DNA from: Nodularia sp. LEGE 06071
GTDB lineage: Bacteria; Cyanobacteriota; Cyanobacteriia; Cyanobacteriales; Nostocaceae
DNA length: 64,000 nt
Direction of reading: 5' to 3'
Assembly (NCBI RefSeq): GCF_015207755.1
Contig: NZ_JADEWH010000001.1
Span: forward strand, 434,001-498,000
Position numbers and translations under genes: made by a program
Notes under the pieces: generated by a model
The model's database searches: none
The model's input: the letters and a program-made list of their open reading frames with translations, nothing else
Told to the model about the DNA's origin: nothing
Shown: piece by piece, positions 49,662-57,600 of the stretch
How the letters are laid out: every line of letters starts with the position of its first letter
Position numbering within the stretch: the first letter of the stretch is position 1

Positions 49662-50433
49662 TTAGGCAATTCAAAATATTTAAAAATTTACAAAATAATA
49701 CCATGAAGCATTAATAAGTACAAATTATTCTTCGTGGTTACTTGCTCAAGATTCAGCCAGATAAATCATAATTTTCGGCATTTTTACAGATGCACTCCAG
49801 CTAGAAGCCATTCATAGCAAGCAATTATCGTCGCATTTGCTCAGAAATATTTAGGAATTATTCTCAATAAAATTAACTCAACAAAATATTTTGATTTTTT
49901 TTGATGTTATTTATATTGCTCTAATTCTCAGTTGTTTATTAATCTATTTAGTGGTAAATTTTCTAGTAACCTCATAAACAAACAAGTATCAAAGGCATTT
50001 TAAACGAGGGGTTTGACCCCCCTCACGCATTAGTAACTAAATGGCATAAAATAAACTTACACACGATAAAACTAGAGATGAAACCAGTCAGTAAATTTAA
50101 TGATCCATATCCTAAAACAGGAGATGACATTAATAGTGAACAGTAGTATACTTACTAAAGTTGTTCCTAATTTTCTCAGATAAATAGTTACTTTTTTAGA
50201 GAATCAACTGAACTTTGTTACCAAAAAGCTCTGAATTTGAGAGCAAAAATATACAATAAAATTATCAGGGAAAGTCAATTAAATTAGAAGTTGAGACATT
50301 CAAAAGAGGTCAAAACTGCATCTATCACGATCCATATCAAGCAGCAAATAGACTTTTGATTGAAGGTCAACTCATGGCAAGAATCATCAGGTCAAATGCA
50401 GTCACAACCTCAAGTAAAGGGAGAAGTTTAGAG
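49662..50433. other. Long hetP upstream region
   Basis: About 770 AT-rich bases between the hetC terminator and the 84-codon ORF. It contains the HetR-type inverted repeat at 50006. I saw no further perfect GTA-N8-TAC box; GTAGTATACTTAC near 50143 has 7 bases between half-sites. A TCCGGA hexamer lies just outside at 49537. hetP in Anabaena PCC 7120 is known to have several distant transcription starts. Confidence 0.5.
50006..50024 (+). promoter_or_regulatory. HetR-type binding site upstream of hetP
   Basis: GAGGGGTTTGACCCCCCTC. The published HetR target upstream of hetP in Anabaena PCC 7120 is GAGGGGTCTAACCCCTC, as I recall it. The present site matches 14 of 17 positions in fixed register, or keeps both arms GAGGGG/CCCCTC with two extra C between them. 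It lies about 800 bases before the hetP ATG. Confidence 0.8.
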
Positions 50434-50688
50434 ATGAAACTTGATGATTTTTATTTTTACTACTATTTACCTTCTCCGATGGTGTCAACTTACAGCAGTT
50501 TTGCCGCCTCAATCACAATGAATTTACCAGAAATAAATCTCCTGGTGTGTCTCTCACTGCAACCTTTAATTTTTCTACTCTTAGTTTTCCAGTCGGAAAC
50601 TAAAACCCTCCTTAATAGTCTTCTAGCCAAACTCAAGGGACTAACACAGCGACTTAGGACTTCCCAAATGTCTGGATGTACCTGTTAA
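50434..50688 (+). CDS. Possible 84-residue membrane peptide between hetC and hetP
   Basis: An ORF of 84 codons from the ATG at 50434, preceded by AAAGGGAG about 12 bases upstream. It starts [20 protein letters not shown] and has one hydrophobic segment ([19 protein letters not shown]) and a basic C-terminus ending GCTC. I do not recognise it. It has the length reported for PatC (84 residues), but PatC lies downstream of hetP in Anabaena PCC 7120, so this may be coincidence. It could equally be a chance frame in the hetP leader. Confidence 0.35.
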   Translation: MKLDDFYFYYYLPSPMVSTYSSFAASITMNLPEINLLVCLSLQPLIFLLLVFQSETKTLLNSLLAKLKGLTQRLRTSQMSGCTC

Positions 50689-50801
50689 TCAAAGTCTTTT
50701 GCCCTCAATTATCAGCCCCACTACCCATAAGTAACTGCAAGTCAAGTTTTACACGAAACACCTCCGAATCTAGACTAGTCTCATCAAAGATAACTAACAC
50801 T

Positions 50802-51176
50802 ATGAATCAAAATATTCCTGGAATTAGTAGCAACTTCAATAAAGCAATGAATCCTCAACAATTCGATCAAATAGTAGAAGCGATTCTTGCCGGTAAGTAT
50901 TCCTGGGCGTGTGTTTTAATGCTACGCATAGTTGGTTACAATCCTTTGCATTACATTCCCTATCGCACTTACAATCGATTGCTGAAAGACAATACCCAAG
51001 TTAGCAGAACGCAGCAACAGCATCATCAAAATATGAAAGCTGCCCAACCATCGATGAATCACAGGTCTAATACCAATGCTTCAGCCAGTTGTTTAAGTAA
51101 AATTAAAGACTTTGCTTATCTTGAGGTGGTGGGAAAGCAAACAAATGAAATTCGTGGTAGCGGTTTAGATAATTAG
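50802..51176 (+). CDS. hetP: HetP, heterocyst commitment protein
   Basis: A 124-residue HetP-family protein. The conserved block is [52 protein letters not shown], about residues 14-65. HetP acts after HetR to commit cells to heterocyst fate and needs NtcA/HetR-dependent expression. I chose the ATG at 50802 because the conserved domain begins just after it; the frame upstream to 50676 has no family similarity. The C-terminal part is variable in the family. It lies downstream of hetC as in Anabaena PCC 7120, with a terminator right after. Confidence 0.88.
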   Translation: MNQNIPGISSNFNKAMNPQQFDQIVEAILAGKYSWACVLMLRIVGYNPLHYIPYRTYNRLLKDNTQVSRTQQQHHQNMKAAQPSMNHRSNTNASASCLSKIKDFAYLEVVGKQTNEIRGSGLDN

Positions 51177-51204
51177 TTGATCCCATCAAATGTTGACCAT
51201 GAAC

Positions 51205-51242
51205 GACTCTATTCCTCAAACTAGGGATAGAGTCAATTTTTT
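51205..51242 (+). terminator. Rho-independent terminator after hetP
   Basis: Stem GACTCTATTCCT/AGGGATAGAGTC (12 bp, one G-T pair) with a CAAACT loop, then AATTTTTT. It begins 28 bases after the hetP stop. Confidence 0.85.
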
Positions 51243-51782
51243 GATCACCTGTTGGGTGTGTTATTTAACATAAATAAGGCTAGTTTATAACAGCAAAATT
51301 GCTCAATAAAATCTGCCAAAATGGCAAATATTGGACACAAAAATCCTATAAATTAGAGATAACTACTAAACAAGAGGTGATTCCCCCCCCAAATTTAGTT
51401 ACAAACATCAAATGAATGAATATCTGATTATGAATCATATCTAACTGATTGCTGTTGCTGAGTAGTCAGTATCTAAGGGAGTAAATAACTCCTAAACCAA
51501 GACTGATGATACAAGCGTTGCTATTGGTGGTTCTTGTTTCCAGGAAGTCTGAGCCAAGAAAATTTAGAGTAGCGTCTCCCCGCAATTTTGAATTTTCATG
51601 CTTGCTATTGAGTCTCTAGACGTGGATAAACTGAATAGAGCTTCTTGACTGAATTTGGTGTTATGTGTGCCTAAAAAGGTGATATTTAGCGTCAATACCA
51701 GCAGTGGAAACAGAAAAAGTAACGTTGAAATCGTAGTTATGGCTGATAGATTTTATAGCTCTTACGCTTTTTTTCAAATATC
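51243..51782. other. Intergenic region before the orphan terminator
   Basis: About 540 AT-rich bases with no long ORF on either strand. A run of nine C (51382-51390) and many short inverted stretches are visible. It is the likely origin of the transcript ended by the terminator at 51822. Confidence 0.45.
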
Positions 51783-51857
51783 ATAATCCTCTGTCTCCCA
51801 AACAGGATTATTTCTGCAACTACTGGAAGCTCAAAATGAGTAGCTTCCAGTTTTTTT
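51783..51857 (+). ncRNA. Candidate small RNA ending in a strong terminator
   Basis: Two adjacent stem-loops: ATAATCCT/AGGATTAT (51783-51811), then a perfect 10-bp terminator hairpin ACTGGAAGCT/AGCTTCCAGT (51822-51851) followed by seven T. hetP has its own terminator 580 bases upstream and no ORF lies between, so this terminator has no gene to serve. A small RNA ending here is the simplest explanation. The 5' end is a guess; the transcript may begin further upstream. No known family recognised. Confidence 0.5.
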
Positions 51858-51862
51858 ATTTA

Positions 51863-52000
51863 TGTAGTGGCGTGACAAGCTTAAAATGTTGCATTATGTT
51901 TCTCTTGTGGAACAGGCATCTTGCCTGTTCTGGGCGGGCTAGAAGCCCACCCCACAATATTTATGCTTATGCACTAATTTAGGTTTGCCACGCCACTACA
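51863..52000. mobile_element. MITE-like element with 12-base terminal inverted repeats
   Basis: A 138-base element bounded by perfect TGTAGTGGCGTG / CACGCCACTACA. Its interior carries GGCGGGCTAGAAGCCC and CCACAATATTTATGCTTATG. Parts of the same sequence occur at 41855-41912 and, inverted, at 19441-19490. No coding capacity. It begins immediately after the orphan terminator at 51822-51857. Confidence 0.88.
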
Positions 52001-52005
52001 AGACT

Positions 52006-52069
52006 GAAACCCTCACCAATGACAAAGGACAACCCTAGCCAGTTAACTTTATTTACGCCGACCTACTTA
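52006..52069. repeat. Inverted dispersed repeat, right copy
   Basis: The reverse complement of 45781-45845 with a few changes (GAAACCCTCACCAATGACAA then GTTAACTTTATTTACGCC). It sits just outside the 138-base element. Confidence 0.85.
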
Positions 52070-53568
52070 TTCCTACTTGGAAGAGTTTTGACTTCCGCCT
52101 TGCGGTACTAGGGGTTTTTGGTAATATCTTTTCGGACATATAGGAATCCGGTTTGATTTATGAAAAAATTAAGTATTGTAGGGTGCGTTAGGATGAAGTC
52201 CGTAACGCACCATTATTAAAGTTTTGGTGCGTTACGCTACCGCTAACACACCCTACGTGTCTGTTCAAAAATCAAACAGTAGTCCTATATTTCAACAAAA
52301 CTAATCAATTTCATCCTATAGATAGATATGTTAAATCTCAAAAAATAGATATGAATTCATATATTTTTATGTCGCTAAAGATAGATGTAAAGACATGATT
52401 TATTATTTATGATTTTTATTTACGCTAAAAATTCATGCAAGTATCTTATAGTATTGTCATACATACTAGAGATTAATCAGTAAACTTTAATGCCCCAGTT
52501 TTACTTAACATAAAACATCATAAATATATTGATTTTATCCAGACAAAATTAATTATTAATTTTAAATAAAGATATAATCAATATTGAGTGAAGATTTCGT
52601 CTTTTTTGGCAAAACCCTTGACTAGATGTAGGAAAATTTCTAAAAGGATAACAGTAGGTTAAGACAACAGAGTGAACACCTGTCGCTTTTTCGTTTAACT
52701 TGTTTTCGAGATAATTCTAGATTTATTGAAATCTGCTGATGAGATATTAGCTAGTATTAGGCTAGTCTAGGAAGTAGATTTGTATTCATAACCTGACCTT
52801 AGCTGCCTCTAAGTTCCATTTTGTGATGGAACACGTTTCAACCAGATTTTTGGTAATCGAAACACAACCAGTTTAAATATTTTGAGGTTGACTTATAAAC
52901 CTGTATTGCAGAGTATGGCTACGCCACGCCAGCTATCGGTAACATCCTCAAAATAGGAGTCACTGTCTGACTCCAAATTACTTCCCTGTGAATATCAACC
53001 AAGACGACTGGTTGAAACCACTACCAAGATCACACTAGATTCTCTGGGAAGTTTGTCGAGTTATTGGGGTTAGCCAGTGAGTTGTTTACTGGTTTTAGGT
53101 GTCTTACCAGAAATTGCTGTTTATTAGATTAGACAACAGCTATGCTTGCTTCATATTTTGTCAGGTTTGCTTACTACTACTTACTGACTATTTATGGCTA
53201 CGCCACGCCAGCTATCGCTCACACCACAAGAGCGCAGCTTTTAACTAAGAATGTGTTGACTGGGAAAAATATAAAAATACCGTGATGTATCAGCAGCTTT
53301 TTGATAACACCTCTCATTGGGTGTAGAGCCAATTAGCATGGTGAAATTTTGAGGACAAAAAGCCAAGATGACATGGGTATATATCCTCTAGTCCGTCACA
53401 ATACTAGAGGTAAATTACCAAGCATTATACCCAGATCACGTAAATACTTAATTAGCTGGAAAAGGCTAATTACTTTTGCAGTTGTGAAGCCTGATTTATT
53501 CGGGTTTGACTATAGCTGCAACAGATGAAATTACCCACATTTTCAGTAAATGACAATTGGTAATAAAT
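52070..53568. other. Long gene-free stretch upstream of the HTH gene
   Basis: About 1.5 kb without a coding frame of 60 codons on either strand. It holds interspersed repeats: GTAGGGTGCGTTAG units near 52176 and TTGGTGCGTTACGC near 52224. A 25-base unit TATGGCTACGCCACGCCAGC is present twice (52915 and 53193). Several local hairpins occur, such as ACTAGAGGTAAA near 53402. No rRNA, tRNA or known RNA recognised. It may contain the promoter and a long leader for the exporter operon. Confidence 0.5.
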
Positions 53569-54201
53569 ATGTCACACTCTCTTAGTCAAAGCGAAACCTT
53601 TGAAAATTACAACATCCCCAACTTTCAAGAAGGTAAGTTTCTGACATCTTTTCAAAGGAAAGCTTTGCTGAAAAGTTTACAAACTGATTTGCAGCCAGAA
53701 TATCGGCGGCGGATTGAAATTATGTTATTAGCCGATGTGGGTAAATCTCAAAGTCAAATCTGTGAAATCATCGGTTGCTCTCAGGAAATGGCCCGCTACT
53801 GGATTGGTTTAGCGGAAGCCGGTTTAGCACACAAATGGAATGAGCGACCCATCGGTAGACCGAAAATTGTCAATGACCAATATCTGGCTCGATTGAAAGA
53901 ATTGGTTAGCCATAGTCCTCGTGATTATGGTTATGCATTTACTTATTGGACAGCCCAATGGTTAAGCAAACATTTAGCCAATGAATTTAACATCCAAATT
54001 AGCGATCGCCACATTAATCGCCTTCTTAAACAAATGGGACTGTCAACCAAACGGAAAAGTTCCACCCCACCAGAAACTGATCAAACCAAGGCTTGTCCTG
54101 AGCGTAGCCGAATGGATACTGGGATTACGATTTGCGACTTGCAATCTAACTCCGAGCCTAATTTCCATTGGTCATTAAATCTGATTCAGACCAATAAATA
54201 A
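53569..54201 (+). CDS. IS630-like HTH protein lacking a transposase catalytic domain
   Basis: About 210 residues with two DNA-binding segments: ADVGKSQSQICEIIGCSQEMARYWIGLAEAG (about 60-90) and a winged-helix-like part, WTAQWLSKHLANEFNIQISDRHINRLLKQMG (about 130-160). Both resemble the N-terminal domains of IS630 transposases, but no DDE domain follows, so it is probably a regulator. I chose the ATG at 53569; an in-frame TTG four codons earlier exists. The tail (ACPERSRMDTG onward) comes from a dispersed repeat. It is 21 bases before the exporter gene, hence co-transcribed. Confidence 0.75.
   Translation: MSHSLSQSETFENYNIPNFQEGKFLTSFQRKALLKSLQTDLQPEYRRRIEIMLLADVGKSQSQICEIIGCSQEMARYWIGLAEAGLAHKWNERPIGRPKIVNDQYLARLKELVSHSPRDYGYAFTYWTAQWLSKHLANEFNIQISDRHINRLLKQMGLSTKRKSSTPPETDQTKACPERSRMDTGITICDLQSNSEPNFHWSLNLIQTNK
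54095..54130 (+). repeat. Repeat insertion in the tail of the HTH gene
   Basis: GCTTGTCCTGAGCGTAGCCG belongs to a frequent palindromic repeat type of Nostocales (related to CTTCGGCTTCGCTCAGGG in rsgA). It lies in frame near the 3' end of the gene. Edges are approximate. Confidence 0.65.
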
Positions 54202-54222
54202 TTCTGTCTTGGAGGTGAGTAA

Positions 54223-57200
54223 ATGGCATCAGCGTTTTCCCCGGAATACTTAGCGCAACAACTTATCCACAGCTTGGGTGAGCCGTTATCAGACAAAGAA
54301 ATTGAAAGATGCTTGATTGGGGTGGAAATTGTCGAACCACCAGTAGCCAAGCAATTTTGGCAAGCAGCCAGCGCACCGAATGGCATATATATCGTCCTGG
54401 GAGGTAAAGTCAGACTTTTAGATGGCTCGAATAACTTAATTACTACCCTGACAACAGGAGCATCATTTGGTGAACTGACTTTATTTACAGAACAAGAGTT
54501 TAGTCCTTATGTGGCTAGAGCTTCTGTGAAGTTAAAACTGGCGTATTTTCCGCAAGCATCTTTACAAGAGGTGATCCGCAGACATCCGAGTATTCGCGAT
54601 CGCCTCAAACAACGTGCCGAACTGTGGGATCTACTGTTATTATGTTGCCAAACGTCCCTAGTGCCTCACAATGGGTCTGTAGAAGGGATACTCAAAGCCT
54701 TGGCTTTATTTGAGCGCCACAGTGTAGAAGGTGACTCACTCCCAGCCAAACTCTTTAAAGACACCAAACTCTGGTTATTGCATCAGGGCGAACTACAGCA
54801 CACAGATGGGCGGACATTAACGCCGGGAAACATCTATGTATATCCCCAGCAGGAAGATTGGCGCGCTACTCAACCTACGCAGGTTTACAGCCTAAAAAAT
54901 GCTGATTGGCCACTGGCATTAGAATACTGGCCGCAATTAGCCGAGTTATCATCAGAACGGCAAAATGTTACACAGAATACACCTGTACAAGTCATTACCC
55001 CCAGGAGAAGCAGAGAATTACCACCAGACCCAGAACCGAAAAAGAAGCAAAAACAAGCTTATTTTCCCAGTCCTACAGTTAAAGCTGGTCATTGGTGGGG
55101 ACGTTTAACCAAGCGGTATCCGTTCTTTGAACAACAAAGCGCTGCTGACTGTGGAGCCGCTTGCTTGGTGATGATTAGCCGCTATTGGGGTAAGCGCTTG
55201 AGTGTGAACCGACTGCGGGATTTAGCTAATATTAATCGCACCGGTGCTACATTGCGGGGTTTAACAACTGCGGCGGAAAGTATTGGTTTTACTACCCGTC
55301 CGGTAAAAGCCAGCTTGGATAAATTAGCACAACAAACCTTACCTGCGATCGCACATTGGGAAGGTAGACACTACATTGTTGTCTATGAAATCAGCAAAAA
55401 GCAGGTGATTGTCGGTGACCCAGCCTTCGGACAACGTACCCTCACCGATGAAGAATTTAAAGCTGGTTGGACTGGTTACGCGTTGTTATTGCAACCCACA
55501 GCCCTCCTCAAAGAAACTGAAGAATCGAGTACACAATTTTGGCAGTTGTTTGATTTAGTCAAACCTCATTCCAAAGTCCTGTTAGAAGTCTTCATGGCTT
55601 CGGTGTTAATTCAGATATTTGGATTGGTTACGCCTTTATTAACTCAGTTGCTCTTAGACCGAGTACTTGTGCAGCGTAGCACCCTGACATTAAACGCCGT
55701 CGGTTTCGGGTTGCTGATTTTTGGCTTGTTCAGTGTCGTGGTCAATGGACTACGGCAATATCTACTCGATCACACAGCCAACCGCATTAGTGTAGCTTTA
55801 TTGGTGGGTTTTATTAAACATACCTTTCGCTTACCTTTAGCCTTCTTTGAATCCCGCTACGTTGGGGATATTATTTCCCGCGTCCAAGAAAACTATAAAA
55901 TTCAGCGATTCCTCACCGGGGAAGCTTTATCTATCACCTTGGATTTGCTGACAGTGTTTATCTACGTGGGTTTGATGTTTTGGTATAGCGCCCCAATGGC
56001 ATTGCTGAGTTTATGCATTATCCCCCCATTCTTTATTTTGGCGCTCGTTGCTACACCTTTCTTTCGGCGCATTAATCGCGAGGCTTTTAATGCCTCAGCT
56101 AGCGAAAATAGTTATCTGATTCAATCCCTCACAGGTATTAGCTCAATTCGCTCAATGGCAATTGAACAAACAGTTCGCTGGCATTGGGAAGAGCTATTAA
56201 ATAATGTGATTAAAAAGACCTTTGCTGGGCAGATAATTAGTAACAAAATGCAACTTTTTAGCTCTGGAATTGAAACGCTAGTAACTACGGGATTGCTGTG
56301 GTTTGGGTCATGGTTAGTCATTCAAAACCAACTGACAATTGGGCAGTTAGTTGCTTTTAATATGTTGTTGGGTAACATTATTCGCCCCTTTCAAAGGCTG
56401 GTTGTTTTGTGGAATCAACTTCAGGAAGTAGTTATTTCTAGTGAACGAATTAACGATGTCTTAGAAGCAGAACCAGAGGAAGATTTACACCATCAACCCC
56501 GGCAGTTTTTACCGAGATTAGAAGGACACATTAAGTTTGACAATGTGACTTTCCGCTATCACCCAGAGAGTGATATTAATGTCCTAGAAAATCTCAGCTT
56601 TGAAATCCTGCCGCAGCAGACTGTAGCGGTTGTGGGACGTAGTGGTTCAGGGAAAACAACCCTCGCCAAGATGATCTTGGGACTATACCTGCCGACAGAT
56701 GGCAAAGTATTAATTGATGCCCAAGATGTGACTAGTATTTCCTTACGATCGCTGCGATCGCAAATTGGAGTTGTCGATCAAGATACCTTCTTGTTTGGCG
56801 GGACAATCCGCGAAAATATCAATATTGCTCACCCAGAAGCCACATTAGAGGAAATTATTGAAGCCGCAAGTTTAGCAGGAGCCGATGAATTTATCAAGCT
56901 GATGCCTGCTGGCTACGAAACCCAAATTGGTGAAGGTGGGGGGATGTTATCTGGTGGACAACGCCAACGGCTAGCGATCGCCCGTGCTTTACTCGGAAAT
57001 CCCCGCTTATTGCTTTTAGACGAAGCCACCAGCCACCTCGATGCCGAATCTGAGCGGATTATCCAAAATAACCTGAAAACAATTCTCCAAGGGCGCACCA
57101 GCCTAATTATTGCCCATCGCCTGTCCACAGTGCGCCATGCTGACCTGATCCTGGTTTTAGATCGAGGCTTACTCGTCGAAAGCGGGACTCACGATGAATT

Positions 57201-57270
57201 AATTGCCAGAAAAGGTCATTATTTCTATCTCAACCAGCAACAACTGGCTCAAACAGCGCAAATAGCCTGA
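54223..57270 (+). CDS. C39-peptidase ABC exporter (PCAT type)
   Basis: A 1015-residue exporter with the same layout as HetC: a cyclic-nucleotide-binding-like domain (about 25-130), a linker, a C39 peptidase domain (295-430), six membrane helices (about 445-735) and an ATPase (GRSGSGKTT, LSGGQRQR, LLLLDEATSHLD). The C39 catalytic residues are all present: Cys310 (AADCGAAC), His383 (GRHYIVV) and Asp399 (VGDPAFG). Such exporters cut peptides after a Gly-Gly leader and pump out the core. A strong GGAGGTGA ribosome site precedes it. HlyD and PpiC genes follow. The GG-leader peptide at 63626 is a likely substrate. Confidence 0.93.
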   Translation: MASAFSPEYLAQQLIHSLGEPLSDKEIERCLIGVEIVEPPVAKQFWQAASAPNGIYIVLGGKVRLLDGSNNLITTLTTGASFGELTLFTEQEFSPYVARASVKLKLAYFPQASLQEVIRRHPSIRDRLKQRAELWDLLLLCCQTSLVPHNGSVEGILKALALFERHSVEGDSLPAKLFKDTKLWLLHQGELQHTDGRTLTPGNIYVYPQQEDWRATQPTQVYSLKNADWPLALEYWPQLAELSSERQNVTQNTPVQVITPRRSRELPPDPEPKKKQKQAYFPSPTVKAGHWWGRLTKRYPFFEQQSAADCGAACLVMISRYWGKRLSVNRLRDLANINRTGATLRGLTTAAESIGFTTRPVKASLDKLAQQTLPAIAHWEGRHYIVVYEISKKQVIVGDPAFGQRTLTDEEFKAGWTGYALLLQPTALLKETEESSTQFWQLFDLVKPHSKVLLEVFMASVLIQIFGLVTPLLTQLLLDRVLVQRSTLTLNAVGFGLLIFGLFSVVVNGLRQYLLDHTANRISVALLVGFIKHTFRLPLAFFESRYVGDIISRVQENYKIQRFLTGEALSITLDLLTVFIYVGLMFWYSAPMALLSLCIIPPFFILALVATPFFRRINREAFNASASENSYLIQSLTGISSIRSMAIEQTVRWHWEELLNNVIKKTFAGQIISNKMQLFSSGIETLVTTGLLWFGSWLVIQNQLTIGQLVAFNMLLGNIIRPFQRLVVLWNQLQEVVISSERINDVLEAEPEEDLHHQPRQFLPRLEGHIKFDNVTFRYHPESDINVLENLSFEILPQQTVAVVGRSGSGKTTLAKMILGLYLPTDGKVLIDAQDVTSISLRSLRSQIGVVDQDTFLFGGTIRENINIAHPEATLEEIIEAASLAGADEFIKLMPAGYETQIGEGGGMLSGGQRQRLAIARALLGNPRLLLLDEATSHLDAESERIIQNNLKTILQGRTSLIIAHRLSTVRHADLILVLDRGLLVESGTHDELIARKGHYFYLNQQQLAQTAQIA

Positions 57271-57276
57271 GAAGAG

Positions 57277-57412
57277 GAACGGGGGCAGGGTGCAGGGGGC
57301 AGGGGGGAGTAAGAAATTACTTTAAACTTCGGGTTACTTAACAACCATTCCTCTTCTCCCCTGTCTCTTCCCTCCCCCTTCGTTGGAAACCTGGGAAATT
57401 TTCAATTGAAAC
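57277..57412. repeat. Purine and pyrimidine-rich repeats after the exporter gene
   Basis: G-rich units (GGGGGCAGGGTGCAGGGGGC) followed about 50 bases later by their pyrimidine-rich counterpart (CTCTTCTCCCCTGTCTCTTC). They can pair over a long range. This is a common type of intergenic repeat in this genome. Confidence 0.65.
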
Positions 57413-57503
57413 AGGACTTACGCAAAATTATGGAAAAACGAACCGCGAAGGACACAAAGGACACGAAGTCAAGAGGGTTTCAGAGAGTTCTTGCGTAAGT
57501 CCT
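57413..57503. mobile_element. 91-base MITE-like element between exporter and adaptor genes
   Basis: Bounded by perfect 13-base inverted repeats AGGACTTACGCAA / TTGCGTAAGTCCT. The interior contains CGCGAAGGACACAAAGGACA, a frequent Nostoc repeat. No coding capacity. It splits the exporter gene from the HlyD-type gene. Confidence 0.9.
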
Positions 57504-57530
57504 ATGAAAAAAGGATCAGGGACAAATTAA

Positions 57531-57561
57531 TTACGAATTACGAATTACGAATTACGAATTA
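57531..57561. repeat. Tandem TTACGAA repeat
   Basis: About four head-to-tail copies of the octamer TTACGAAT/ATTACGAA immediately upstream of the HlyD-type gene. It is a common short tandem repeat of this group of cyanobacteria. Confidence 0.85.
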
Positions 57562-57600
57562 TGTCCCAATCCCTATAGAAACTAAACTGTTGAATGACTT

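Noticed and set aside
50676-50801. Upstream extension of the hetP frame
   Set aside because: The first 42 residues have no HetP-family pattern; the ATG at 50802 stands right before the conserved domain.
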